From contig NW_022145597.1 of the NCBI RefSeq assembly GCF_000002235.5, forward strand, positions 24,952,923 to 25,016,922: DNA of 64,000 nt, given 5' to 3'. Numbering within the stretch: the first letter of the stretch is position 1; each line of letters starts with the position of its first letter. Below the pieces are notes generated by a model that searched no databases, had not been told where the DNA came from, and was given only the letters and a program-made list of their open reading frames with translations. Positions 46,765 through 60,900 of this stretch are shown one piece after another. This stretch comes from Strongylocentrotus purpuratus (lineage: Eukaryota > Echinodermata > Echinoidea > Camarodonta > Strongylocentrotidae). Both the position numbers and the translations under genes were made by a program.

Positions 46765-47739
46765 TGCATAATATACGCCAGCTCCTTTTTAAAACATGTA
46801 GGAGATGTGGGAAATAAATTGGTTATGATAACACTGGGAACCAGGCTGAGGAGAAGCATTATTGCTTATAATTTCCATTTTTATGCGACATGTATCTCAT
46901 GATTAGACAAGCAAGTAGTACAAAACAGAATTAACACAAATTACACCTGCATATATCACTTAAAAGAGCTGCTGTTCTGTCATTGCGTACAGTTAAATAA
47001 GCATAATTATGACACTTGTCAGCATCTTTCCTGTTTTTTTTTTAAATTGAGATATACGATAAGGTCAGCTATGCTATACTTATATGGCAAAACACAATAC
47101 GGCAAAGCTATTCTATATTTTATTTCCACTAAGACGTATAGAAAGCACTTAATGTCTGCATAGTTTATGACACAATATTGCACAAATAACTAACAGGAAG
47201 GCCATGCTGCAAACGCATTCAAATATGATATATGTACAATAGATACACATCTGATATGGGAGAAAGTATAAGTATATAAGTATAATAATTTATTGTCCTT
47301 TTCAGGAAATTTGTTTTCCACTGGTTACAGAGTATTGCGATACAGATATATAAATGAAATATTACATGACAGTGATAAACATACACATATGATAAACATA
47401 CAATAGATGAGGTAATATATATGTAAGCCACGGTATATATGGTGGTTAAAGAGGTAATATCAGATTCCATTTTACAAAATATAAGTTAAGTTAAGTCCAC
47501 TCTTAGTGATTAACTACACCTTTTATTGGGTAGACACCCGAATGATGTCAAATTCCCCCGGAAGTCCCACTACTATGAGCCTGTAATTAACTTGTTCCCT
47601 ACAATGTTTCCTTTATTCAGTATAGAGCATATTTACGTGCAACTGATTTCTTTGTATTATCCGTCCTGGTAATCTAAACCAATTTGACATCAGCTATTGT
47701 ACAGAGATTGAGGGAGACGATACCCATATTTCAAACACC

Positions 47740-48330
47740 AGTGTGTTAACAATTTATCACTACCTCAGTATCCTGGCAACACCAAATACGTGTTAACAGA
47801 ACACCATTGCCATGAGGATGGAATAAACTGGTGTTATTCTATTGTCACAATATAAAAAAAGTGTTTAAAAATATTTTTAAAATTCACATGGAAACAGAAA
47901 GGATGGAATAAAAATTGAATAATGATAACACTAACTACAATTATATTATAAGCGCATATATCTATCTCAGTGATTTGCTCAAGGTGTCTGCATAGTATTA
48001 TTTTCACTGAGGTTTCAGCCCCCGCTACCTTCAGGGACTGAAAACATTCAAGGAGTAACTTTCAACAAGGTAGCCATTTACTACACCTGGATGGAGAGTA
48101 GCGAATGTAAATATATGTCTTGCCAAAGGGCGTTAGGGCCGCGGCGGAACTAGAACCGGGAACCATGCGATTCACAGTGATGTATCCACTAGACAACAAC
48201 ACCTTAACAATGAAATGAGTTTAATTCGACACTGGTGTTCTTCTGACCCTGATATGGTGTGGCAATGTAAAGATACCGAAGTGGTGTTAGATTTAACACC
48301 GCGATTTTTGCAAAGTGTGCTAATGCTTAT
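47740..48330. mobile_element. AACACC/GGTGTT-rich element split by a SINE
   Basis: AACACCAGTGT, CACCAAATACGTGTTAAC, AACACCA and CTGGTGTTA occur before 47850, and CACTGGTGTTC, TGGTGTGG, GTGGTGTTAGATTTAACACC and CCGGTGTTC after 48220. The SINE at 48000-48204 lies between the two clusters. The simplest reading is an element with repeated subterminal GGTGTT motifs into which a SINE inserted. Confidence 0.45.
48000..48204 (-). mobile_element. tRNA-derived SINE, diverged copy
   Basis: On the minus strand a tRNA-like head carries TTGTCTAGTGGATAC (box A, 48182-48196) and GGTTCTAGTTCC (box B, 48146-48157). It is followed by a body reading CCCTTTGGCAA, ACATTCGCTACTCTCCA, CCAGGTGTAGTAAATGGCTACC. The same body follows the head of the SINE at 58135-58432. 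Transcription by RNA polymerase III from the internal promoter is expected for this class. Confidence 0.75.
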
Positions 48331-48974
48331 CCGGTGTTCAAAACGATGAAGTAGCTGTAGGTCTTGGAGCTCCAGATTTTGTTACCCATGAGCTGTCTTG
48401 AACTCGTCGATGAAATCGACTTTTCAAAGTCGTTTTTATCTGAAAGTGCAAATAAAAAGAATGTTTGGTTTAAATCAGATCAATACAACTCAACCTCCAA
48501 ACAAGTCTGTCAAAATTCTTCATGAAAAGGGGTTTAGGTTACGGTCAAAGCCAATCGCTACACTTGAGATACGGTTTACGAAATCAGCATATTAAATATA
48601 TATCAAAAGGGTGGAACAGACAAGTTTCCTTAATATCTCCTTTATTCCATTTTCAATAATTAAATGATTATTAGAGCATTTAATGTAGCGCAACTACTAT
48701 ATTAATATACATTACTGCGCTGTGGTGAAAACAAAACTCACAATAGTGCTACTTTACAGACACATAATAAACAAATACAAAATATTCAAAACCTTCTTAA
48801 TACAAGACTTTGAAGACGGGCAAAAGTATTTTAAATGCGATTATATGCTTAGTTATTGGCAACCAATTTAACTTAATTAAGATCTTGATAGATTCGGACC
48901 GACACAAAGAAATATGATTATATTACTTATAATGAGATAATGATAATCCTAATGAAAGATATAAACAAACTTAC

Positions 48975-49016
48975 AACTGACACTTGGAGGCAGTGAAAAA
49001 TGAGAATGCAGACCCC
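48975..49016 (-). CDS. Adhesion GPCR, end of TM7
   Basis: 42 bases between CATTTTTAG and GTAAGT, phase 0 at both ends. They encode GVCILIFHCLQVSV, equivalent to the family's GFFIFIFHCLLN. The gene must continue below 48975, but no further exon could be supported. Confidence 0.82.
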
Positions 49017-52000
49017 CTAAAAATGAAGGAATGGCGAGGAGAGAATAAGAAAAGAATTTGAAAAGAATGTTGCTAGAAAAGCAATTAATTCATCATTCTA
49101 TACATCATGTCAATGCTTCTTGTCATGATTGTCTAGAGCATTGGTCTCGTAATCCGGCGACCCGGGTTCGAAACCAACTTCTTTGCCCGAGTTCCACGAG
49201 TTCCGCGATAGCCACCTATGTAAGAATGAATTCAGTTTCATTGTTGATGTGCACGATGATCAAAATGATTCGAAACAGTTAATTTATTGAATGGCAATAT
49301 ACCTGTAGACCGAACGAAATCGTGAAGAGATACTGAAAGATGATGACGTCATCAGATGTGGTGATGCTGGTGACGGCCCCCGAGAACCATGTCAGACCAA
49401 GGATCGGAAGTAGAATCAGCAGTGCACGAGCCATCGCCCTAATTAAACACAAAAACAGAGCAGTCAGTGGGTGTTCCGTTTCTTGGGTCGCTATCCCTTA
49501 AAGGGGGATGGGGGGGGGGGGGGCACCGGTCGAGAGATTATAGCAATATAATTAGGGGAGGGTGTGGGGAAGACTAACACTGCATGCTGTAAAGATAAAC
49601 GTTTACCGACATCGCTACCACTTCTGTAATGTTTTCTCAATTGCGCGTATATATGGAGCGATTTCCGATTCCTGTACCCAAACATCACCAGGCGCGCTAC
49701 TAATTATTTGGTAATGCATTATGGGAGATGGCTGTCGACATTGTCGGGACATTGTGAGTAACAGATCGGAGTATACGTAAATCTGAAATTGTACGTGTCA
49801 GTATAATTCAATGCCTTTGATACAATTAACATGAGGCTGACAAGTAGAGATGTGTTTGATGACTTACTTGATTTTGTCTAACTCGTCTTTCTTCGCGTTG
49901 GTCTTGAGTGCCATGAAGGACCTCATCACAAAGAACAGGATCATCGAGTTGAACTGCAAAAAATGAAAGAGTGTTTTTTAAAATTAAAGACGTATTCTTC
50001 ATTTCTGCATCGATAGTGTCGGGTAAGAAAGAATTGGATTGTGTAAGTCAGGCTTTCCTCCTGATGTATCTTAACCGCTGATATTGTACCCAAACAACTA
50101 TATTGAGCAATTCGTCTTTTGACGAAACAGAGACAATGGAACTTTCATCCTCACGTAGAAAATATGTTGTTTCTGTCATTTTCGTAGGGGCGAAAATGAA
50201 AACAGGGGTAAACCTACTCAGGGGCGGAACCAGAACTATTACTATTGGGGAGGGATGAAACAGAATGGAAATAAATACATGGTTAATATCCAAGCCTAAA
50301 TAATGCACTATGACAATGAACCAAATCGCCATTTTGTTTTATTTAATGAAGGATTTGTTTCTATACATACCAAGAGCACTGCGAATACACATCCAACAAA
50401 TACGTAAATGGTGTAGTCATCATGACGAAGCCAGCAACTGTAAACGTACAAAATAAGTTAATATAGTTTTCGTTATAACTTCAGCTTATTCCTTGTATTA
50501 ACAAATTTACTTAAATAGTGTCTTTAAAGTTGTTCTTAATACACCTTGGCGAAAATTGGTCACCGTTATTCCAATCTTAATCGAATACGAGCATGAACCG
50601 TCGACCAAAACATTTAATCTAACCATTAAATCGGAACCCAAGCACTATTCTATAATTATAATCCTACATGAATCATTGACGGTATATTTTTTTTAGATCA
50701 AATGTGGTGTTCGACATTATTGGATGAAGAATTCCCGGGCCGATGAAATAATATTCAAGGTGATGAAAAAGGGGATGGTTTTCACCATAATGATTCAACA
50801 AAATGTGGTATTCACTCTCTCTGTCTCTCTCCCTCTCTCTCTCTTTCCCATCCCCCCTCCTCTCTCTCTCCCTATATATAGCTATCTATCTTTGTGTGCG
50901 TGTGTATGTGTGTGTGTGTGTCTCTCTCTCCTTTGTCTCATACAAGGGTATCTTATCCGTCCTACAAGATCATTATTAAACAAAAAAAGCAATGTAAAGA
51001 GACATACTGAAGCACTTTTTTTCTTGTACTCATCGGAAGATTAATCTCAAGAATGAACAGAAAGCTAAAATCAGACAATATAAGCGAAAGCTAAAAGAGC
51101 AAAGCGACACAATTTTAGAATGTTTTACAAGTAAAACTTACAATTTAGTAGATCCATAGCCATCATACAGGACACCGAAAGAAACTCCAACAACCACTAA
51201 CGAGCCTCCTAAAGGTAAAATACATCCCGATTTCGGAAAATCAGCGTTAGTTTTGTGGTTATTATAATAGAGAAGAGTTTTAGGACGCGTCGAAATATTT
51301 TTTATCTGAGGCTGAGTGGCAGTTTAGGTATGTAAGGACGTCCCGCAGTAATTTTCGTGCGCACCTGACCTGCGCAGGGCCAGTTGGTAATGTATTCACT
51401 GTGCTCTATGCCATGAGTTCCTGGCATTGTGCACAGTAAATAGATGACAAGCTGGCGTTGCGCAGCTAAGGTACGCACGAACATTAATGCGGGTCGGGAT
51501 TACAATATTATTTATTTGTGAACACTTGCATTAGCTGATCCAGGGGGGGGGGGGGGTGGGGGTGGGTGGGCGTTCATATAATGTACAGTTCATGTTCCCA
51601 CGATATCGACGGAAGATTTCAAAAGAAAATAACTAGCGCGTATATTACAAGCGGCCGAATGTATCATTCACAAGCGTGTCAATTACAACGCTTGCACGAT
51701 GTGCGCGCTGAGCAGGGGAACAGAGATTCATAAATGATTGTGGATTTGTAAAGGACCTTAACATTTACGTAATTTACGCGCGCCGAAAAGATGACCACGT
51801 TAATTTCATGAATATTCAATAGCAAAAACGCCAATCACCGAACCTGTCTCATGAGAATGCCTCTGTGTAGAAAATGAATAAGAAACAAGTGGTTAAGATC
51901 CAAGTGTGTCAGGTGGCTCAGAAAGAAGTGGTACAGTAAAATGGCAACACCCAATCCAACACTCTCACTAACGACATCAATCTCGTACAAAACCATCCAA

Positions 52001-54938
52001 AATGTCGGAACCTGAACTGCACCTCGACATAGAGATCGATGAGGATCAAACTTCTGCTTCAAGTGGTTATAGTGAGAACAACGATGGGGAGTTAGGAGAA
52101 TTCGAAAAAGAGAATGAACTAGGTTACGGAGATGATGGCCGCAGAGGCAGAGCTGCAGCTGCACTACCGCAAGCGCATCAGCAATAACCCGAGGCGAGAG
52201 GGAACGGGGCAATAGGGTGACGATGCCGGTGGTGTGAGTGGAGCGGCCATGGATTTACCAAACATGATCCGAATGATAGAGAGAATTGGTGAGTTTTTGG
52301 CAAATATGAATGTCAATCAAAAACATGGCGTTGACTGTAGACCTTTATATGTGTATTCATTACTTTATTTCTCTATTCATTCTACAATCGGACGCATGCC
52401 ATACTCGCCCTGAACCTGGCACAGAGAGCACCATCGTGTCGGATCGCGGCAACATTTCATTGCCGTCGGCCATGCCCAACGTGCTGTGCACAATAACATG
52501 CAAATACTGCCGTGTGTGTGTGCGCGCGCGCGTGTGTGTGTGTTCTGTGTGCGCTCTCTCTCTCTCTCCCGATATTGATGGCACAAGAAAGATCCTCTCC
52601 GCTCTCTGATTTTTGTTTGGTTGATGCGGTAGGCGAAAAGGTGTTTGAACAAGCGCGTAGCCAGGATTTCATTTTAGGGGGGGGCGGTAGTAAGCACGCG
52701 AAGCTTGCGAATCACTTAAGAGCGCGCGTAGCGCGCTCCCTAGGGGGTTGGGTGCAGGGAGGGGGAGCTTTGAAAGAAGACGATTCGTTGTACCTTTCTC
52801 GACTCATAATCCTTGTCAGAATTCAGTCCGCCCCTCCTGCGCATAGCACGGAGGCTTTGACGTATTATTAGACAAAGAAGACGATTCGTTGTATCTTTTT
52901 CGACCCTTAATCCTTATCTGTATTCAGAGTCCCTCCGCGCGAAGCGCGGCGGAAGTTTTGACGTTTCATTAATTTATTAGAGCAAGAAGACGAATCGTAC
53001 CGTTCTCGACTCCTTTTCCCTTTTTCTTTGTACGTCCTCTTACTTTTTTTTCTTCTCTTTCTCTCTCTTTTTTGTAGGGGGGCGACCGCCCCCACCGCCC
53101 CCACCTGGCTACGCGCCTGCGTTTGAAATCTCTCGTTATTCTTTTCCTATTTGAGTAAGCGGCTAGGAAGTTTTATATTCATCATCTCCATGCCATTAGC
53201 TTTTGTAGATGTGTAATTATTCCTATTTAGGGTTGCTTGGTATTTTATTTTAAAACGCTATAGGCCTACCTACCCCAAGCAAAGAGACTCAACCATCCGA
53301 TACGTAGAGGCTTATAGCCCACGGCAGTTGTACGATAGAGGAATACGCCCTCTATCATCGTCCAAGCGAGAGCGGATGTGAAGAGGTAATGGAGAGTGAC
53401 AGCAATGGCCTTACACATTATCTAGAACAAAAACAGAAGTAGAATGACATTCATTAAATGTCCACCATACAGTTGAATTAAACATTTGATGTATACATAA
53501 CAATATATATACCAAGCTGTGATTAAAAATAGTGGGAGATATTTATCTGAGGATGGACTGGCAAAGTAATATTTTTCCGAGGGGCTAAGCCCCGACGAAA
53601 AAAAAGTAACTATTGCCAGTCCCTCCGAAGATATATTGTTTCCACTATTCTTACGAACCAAATGCTTGGTAATTTTTTTTCTTATCCCTTCTTTACGATC
53701 CGAACTGATCAGCTACCAGCTGATCTGGATCAAGCGCATTATAGCGCGGGGCTAAAGTACCGATGACTTGCGCCGATACTGCAGCAATGTTAAGAGCAGT
53801 CCGTATGATGGTGTGACCATAGTTTGTGCGTGAACTAAGTTCGCTATCTCAAAAAATAGGTAAGATTTCGAAAATCTGATATCACCAATATAAAGAAGAA
53901 TGCAAAATTTCCCAGAGCTGGAATTTTCCTCGGAATTTGGTATGAAATTATGAAAATATTGACAAAAGATCGGCAAATTTGCATTCATTTGCGTCCGTTC
54001 CAAAAAAGTATTGACTTAACGACAAGGATTCGGAAGTTTTCATTTTGAGAGCAGATATCCTCTAAATTGCAAGTATGAAGTGGTACCAACTGATTGTATG
54101 ATATCTTGCCTTGGAAATTATGAAAATTCCTAATATTATATGGATCGCATTGACAAAAGAATCAACTGTAAACCCCTCAAGAACTCGCTCAGCTGGTCGT
54201 CTGTGCGTTCAAATTAGACACAATTTTTTTGTAAATACGCAGTGAACATGCGCAGTAGTGCCTTGGAAGAAAATATCAAAGAGAGCGTGCGCAGTTCTGC
54301 CAAGGAAAAAATGAAAAGTGAATAATATTCGGAGATCTGGCAGAGGTTTGTTTTAAAAGTGAAATTATATTTTATCACGTGACCACCATTTGACCAATCA
54401 TGTATTTAGAAAAATCATGAATATTCCTAGAAGGGATATAAATAAGAATACCTGTACAATGAAATTAATCCTATCCAACCCCCCCCCCCCCCCGCGGGGG
54501 GGGGGGGGGGGGGGAGGTCCCCAGCTATTATATTTATATTTCTTAGATAATTAGAGGTAATTAAGAATGTCGAAATGATAGGGAAAATAGAAAATATTTT
54601 GCACCTTAGAAATATCGTTGTCTAATAACTGCACTACCCACATGATAGTTTCCAAATGATTGGGGAATTATAAGTAATAACGCATGTGAAGATTTCTTGC
54701 CTCTGATTGGACTGCAGGCATGAGATTCACTACTGACTGCTGGGAAGTATAGCGAAAACATACATAGTTCTATTTGCGTGTAAAAAGCAATGACGGATGA
54801 CGTCAACCTGTGTCTGATCCAGCCCCCCCCCCCCCCCTGTGAAAAAAACGTGATTTTTACCGTTTGGGGGGGGGAGGTTGGAGGGGGGGTGCAAATGTTA
54901 AAATTTTCGAGGGCGAACAAAAACAAAATGTGCTCACT

Positions 54939-54975
<37 letters not shown>

Positions 54976-57900
54976 ACTGAGCGAATTTTCGGCCGGCGTG
55001 TTTTTCAAATTTTCAGGAGCAAAAAAAAAAAAAAAATGGGCCCCTCCCCTAAGAAATCCCGGATCCGCGTCTGACGTTAACACTGGCATACTTTGTTAAA
55101 ATGTCACTTTTTGAGAATATAATTGACATGGGAGTGCGGTGTATTTATTAAACAAATATTGTAAAGTATAGCTCCTCGGTGAATTTGATACTCCACTTTG
55201 TCCCTCGACTTCGTCTGGAGGCACTGTCCGTCTCGAGATCACCTTGGGCAAAATTTTAACCGTGTCCCTCAAAACAATTAATTTTTGTATACTATGGCGC
55301 CTTAAGAATATCTCATAACTTACCAGATTCCATGTCATCTCTGCCATAGTCATGAAGAGAAGCTGACCCAAGGCCGTCGAGATGGCTAGGTTCATGTGGA
55401 TCTGAATGTTTAGAAGCTTCCAGGTGCTGTTCGAAACAGATAACAATTCGAATATTATCTTAGCTATTTGTTGATAATTTTTGTTATTATTATTATTTTT
55501 TAAATCTAGGATAAAAGGCAAAGTTTCACGAAACCGTCGTAAGCACACGTTCATCGACATCCACTGAAACCCGTCCAGTAAATACACACGTTTCAACTGG
55601 GGCTCGGCACACCTGTACTTGAAACGATGCCCTGGTTTATACTTACCCAGTGGCAAAGTAAATACAAATAGCCACCGTGAGGGACAAAACGGACAGCGCC
55701 CCCATGACTCTAGACAGATAACTCTGTATGACTGCGTGTATCCCTTGATGAGGCTGCAATGATGAAAACATAACACAATTGTAGAATAATAATGTATGAA
55801 GGGAATAAAAATAAAACAATAATAATGATAATGTTTATGATTATTATAATTAAAACAATAAATATAATGATAATGATAATGATAATAATAACAATCAATG
55901 ATGAAATAAATAATAATAATAAAAAATAAGAAGAATGATACAAATATAATTATAATAATTAAAATAATAATAACAACAACAAGAACAACAATGATAAGAT
56001 ATTGATAAAATATGTCATGGGAATTCAATTAACATAAATATTAGTTTTCGTTCTATGTCTTATATAGTTATCATCATAACAAAGAATTCCATTATATGAT
56101 TAATACCAAATGTTCTCGCTTTGTTTTTAATTGATTTGTTTAAAGTTAGATAGGCCTAGTGCTACTTGAGATTTTAAGCAATGGATCTACGAACAAGCAT
56201 GCCATTAATGACCAGATTTTCCAACAGGTGCATAATGCAATGAACATTCTCGTGCTATTGTTCGGACAGCTGAGATTTTTTCCAGGTCTTGTGCTACAGT
56301 CACTTGACATTCGGTATTTGCTTCGCAAGGACGTGGAATTGTCTCCTCGACTATCACGGAAAACCTGGCTTACATTTTCGACCATTTCACGTCTCCATGA
56401 CTAGCATAGGACAGTTTCAAGATGCAGACATAAATTGGACAAAATCCAAACTTCAATGAATTGTGGAACTTAAAGTGAAGTTTGTTTTCCAGCTGGATAA
56501 CCTATTGTTGATTGATGCTGGATCATTTTATAAACCTAATGGCCCGACTTTAACAAAGAGGTTTGTCGACAAACCTAGGTTTATGGAGAGAGATGCCCTG
56601 GTTTATGTGTGTCATATGACGCGTTTTGACGCTTTTAAAACCAATGATTGTTGGTTTGAAACGCGTCGAAACGCGTCATATGACGCACATAAACCTAGGT
56701 TTGTCAACAAACCTCCTTTGTGAATTTGCGCCTAATATGTCGACAGTTTAAATGTGGAACTGCGGTCTATCTCAGATGTGGACTTGCTTATCGTTTACGG
56801 TATGTATTTGTTACACTTGTGTCTTGATAACTTTATGACTTTTTATCAAAGTCAAGTAATAAATGTAAGACAACATTTGGGAAGATTTCCTTTAGCGACA
56901 GCCACCCAAATTGAGGAAAAAAATGGTACAGCTTAGAATGATATACCTAATAATAATACGATATATAAAACATGATAAAAAAAGGGTTAGAGATAGGGTT
57001 AGGGTTAGCGTTAGATTTTAGGTGGCTGTCGCAATAGGAAATCTTTCTCAACATTTGATTTAGAGGAGGTAATGTAAAGGTATGTTGGGTGTATTTTCCT
57101 AGATAGACAGAACCGTCTGCTTTGAGTAGATTTTTGAAACACATTTTGTCTTGTTTGCGTTATTGATTTCGGTAAAGCAAGATGTAGTCTTAGCGGAACA
57201 TATCTCGAGCGAACTTGGCTGATTGTGGTTTTAGTGTTGTCCATACAGGCCTTGACTTCGGTCGCGTGAAACTGCTTTGAACTAGATTCTACTGGCTCGC
57301 GTCGTATTTGTTTCACTCGGTCACTTAACTTAAGAAACTTCACATTTGGTATTCGGCGATAGTCGACAGTCTTGCAATGAGGCGAGAAACATTTAACGAT
57401 AGAGAGGGAGAGGGAGAGGGGGTCGTGATACAGAGAGAGAGAGAAAGGAATAAAGAAAAAATATTTATTAACAAATGAGTTAGAAAGAGAGAGATGGCGA
57501 CTTAGAGTGTGTGAGACAAAAGACGATAGAAAGAGGGAAAGGAGGGGTGGGGCTACTTACCTTGGCCGATAAGAGAACGGCAAAGCTAGTGAGATGATTA
57601 CTGCGGCATTGTACCAGGGACGAGTTTGCAAATACCAATTCCATACCAATACTCGACCAGACTCCAGAGCTGTATACAATATATCAATAAAATGATTAAA
57701 TGCAATTACAAATTTAGATGCAATCCAAAATAGTGTAAGCATCGCGATCAGGAGCATTACTAGATCATTTAAAAATGCCGCGTGTGTGGATGTGAGGTAC
57801 ATGTGTGTATGAGGGGGAGGTATGTGGGGGAGGGAGCATGTGTGCTTTTGCGAGGGGCAGTGACTTAAATAATAAACATAATTATACGCTCTTTCTAATC

Positions 57901-60900
57901 AGGATAGGGGGGATTGATCCATTCCCTCCACTGCTAACAATAAATGATTATACTTTAGTACGCCCCTGCCCCCTCACACCAATTCCACACACGTTTCCCC
58001 CACCACGAGCCAACAGCGACGATTCTATAATCCAAGTTTTACTTACAATCGCGTATCAATCTATCATTATCTATCATAATTTGCTGATTGTAATAATACA
58101 AGTTCTTAGTTTAGAACAGTATTGATAATTTGCAGATTGTAATAATAATAAGAATAATGGTGGCTTCTTATAAAGCCGACATGTCCGTCCCGTGACGCTC
58201 CTTGCGCTGCCCCGAATATTACCCTGGCTTTAGCAAGGCGGCCACTGCGGCGCTCTAGCATTTCAAGAAATTAATTTCTGCCAGGTACCCATTTACATCA
58301 CCTGGGTTGAGAGTGGCAAATGTGTGTGATCAATGTATTGCCAAAGGGAGCATTAGTGCCAGGGCGGGACTCGAACCGCGGACCTTGTGGACACGTCCGG
58401 CGACGTATCCACTCGACCACGACACCTATGGCGCTTTCATTTGTTATCCTTTCATAGATATATATAAATGTCCCTTTCTGATATTCTCACATAAAAAAAT
58501 ATCTTATTTTACACGTATTGGACTAGACAAATAGAGTTAAATCAATTTAAAAAAAAATGAAAATCAATATATGAGATATGTCAAGACCGTTGGGAAAGAT
58601 AGTAAGAGGGAACCTTGTAAAGCTCATCTGGAAAACACGATCTCAAAGAATTTCGAAAGATCATTCTCCGGCAATTTCAATTAATTTTAATTAATATCTT
58701 ACGTAGTCCTAACATGGTTTTAATTGGATATACAGTAGGTTCAAGAAATTGCCTTGGAGTCGATTTATTGGCAGTCTTTGCGATTGTAAGGGGAAAATCA
58801 TTTATACTTTTTAATCAACTGATATCAAATCGCTTATTATTATTGATTGTCTATCTTGTTCATCGTACTACTGTACTTTGAACTCCGATTCGTTATTATC
58901 CTTCCATTCAACTTGCACGAGTCTTTTCAGTGGACAGTAAATAGTCAAGGTAAGACTTTTCATTTCTCTTTCGACACTGATATATAAATAGAAAATAACT
59001 CGAATGCGACTCTCATTTCAACCTTCCATAGCCTTACAATTATTGCGACATATCTTTAATTTCGCATCTTATGTCATATTCAGGCGTACGATAACGGCGA
59101 GTAAGAGCAGTCAGACAAAGGCAGAGCCATCTATACAGTGTGAGTCAAAAAAAGTTTACACCTAGAAAATTGCCAATTATTTTAAAAATCATCTATGAAA
59201 TTAGTAACTTATTATACATGTTATGAAAGGGTGTTTTTGGTATCATTAATTGTATGTGGTATGTGTTCAGCTTTGATGAAAAGGAGACTTTGTTTGAGAG
59301 AGTGCAAAAATCGACTTGCACCAAGAGTAATACATAGGATGTTTGAATAAAACAATTGGGATTTGGGTATTAATTCGGTCTTTGCAAATCCAAATAACAT
59401 TCCTCACAAAATTAATGATGTCACACATATCAAATATAAAAGAACATTTGTGCGCGCGTGTGTGTCTGTGTGTCTGTGACTTTGTTTCTGCAAAAATCAA
59501 ATACAATGCATCTCATTTGATACATTCAATTCATTCTCTCACTTTGATATTTTTGCGCAAGTCGATTTTGGCACTCTCGCAAACAATGCCTCCTGTTCAT
59601 CCAAGCGTGAACACATACCACACAAAAATGATACCAAACGATTCGGGACATAACACTCTTCAAAACATGTATGATACCCTTTCATTCATAGCTGACTTTT
59701 GAAATAAAGACAATTTTCTGAGTGTTAACTTTTTTTTTACTCGCACGGTTAACACAGATCGGCCAATGTCAGGGTAACCGAACAAAAAACGCAACACTTT
59801 CGAGCTGCAATTTTAATAATATTATCGTAAAAATGTCGCAATTTATTCGTTTATCATTATGTAGACATTTCTATTCCCAGAAGAATGACACCAACATCAT
59901 ATTTTTGGGGTAAGGCGTTTGGTTTCGACGGCTATTCTTTTGAGGAAATGTGGTTTTTCAAAAGTTTGATACCGTATTCATGCTCAAGCAGTGAGAAATA
60001 TATACATGAATCAGAACATCACTAGTTGGAAAAGGTTTCTCTACGCAATAAAAGAAGAACCAATGGCATTGTGTCGATCATTTCAATGGATTTGTAGATC
60101 TCATGTGCTGCATTCTTTGGGGTAGATTCATAACAGAACCCAGCCTGGGTAATTTATTGAAATCGCGTTGGTCGGTTACGTTGTGACTCGTATAATGTTT
60201 GCTTAAGAAACGCTCTAGTTATAATTAAAAGAGAGGAGTCAAGTGGGTCATGTCATTAGTTTGAAAGCCCCCAAATAGCAAGCATTCCTCTAACTGCTAG
60301 TGTATGTGATTGCCATAAAGAACTTTCAGGGGGGGGGGAGATTTGTAGGTTTGCGGATTTTCGGGATGTAGGGGTACTTATGGGGGTACTGCAACTCCTC
60401 TGTAGGATGATTTCACGGGGGAAATGGTAACACTGTACCTGGTCAGGACCCTGTTTCATACAACTTGTTATCAATAATACGTTACTATAACTGTTACACG
60501 CTACTGAAATCGTGGCGTTTGATTGGCTGAGTGCGAATTTGTCATATAAATTTAGCATTTGTTATTGATTGCAAGTTTTATGAAACAGGGCCCAGATCAA
60601 ATAATCGTTCCGTCTGGGTTTACATGAGCTCTTCAAGGGATGGACAAGAGTGGGGATGCTTCCCCCTTTGAGATACCAAAAAGTGTTTGAATTGAGAGAG
60701 GATATAATCCCACACTCGAATATCTAGCTGTGTTTCGATTCAATTTGAATTCAAATAGATCTGATTATCATGAGGAGATTGGAGGGTGTTAGGGACGTTT
60801 TTAGAGGGTATTTATGCACTTATTAATGGTATTTTGAGAGAAATACATAACATCGTAGAATTTTGGACTTACCTTTCATTAGCCATATACGCACAGTGAA

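Noticed and set aside
49108..49205. Functional tRNA-Thr gene
   Set aside because: The box B is exact, but the acceptor stem does not pair and the anticodon stem relies on G-T pairs with one mismatch.
54606..55074. Gly-rich and Pro-rich open frames on both strands
   Set aside because: Translations of poly-C/poly-G runs inside the hAT-like element.
55096..56028. 310-residue open frame on the minus strand
   Set aside because: Its N-terminal half is the (AAT)n tract and the rest overlaps the TM1 and TM2 exons in the wrong frame, interrupted by their introns. The real coding segments are 55647-55753 and 55324-55426.
56146..56404. Open frames of about 80 residues on both strands
   Set aside because: No recognisable domain and no splice linkage to the adhesion GPCR. 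Possibly an old transposase trace, but nothing supports a call.
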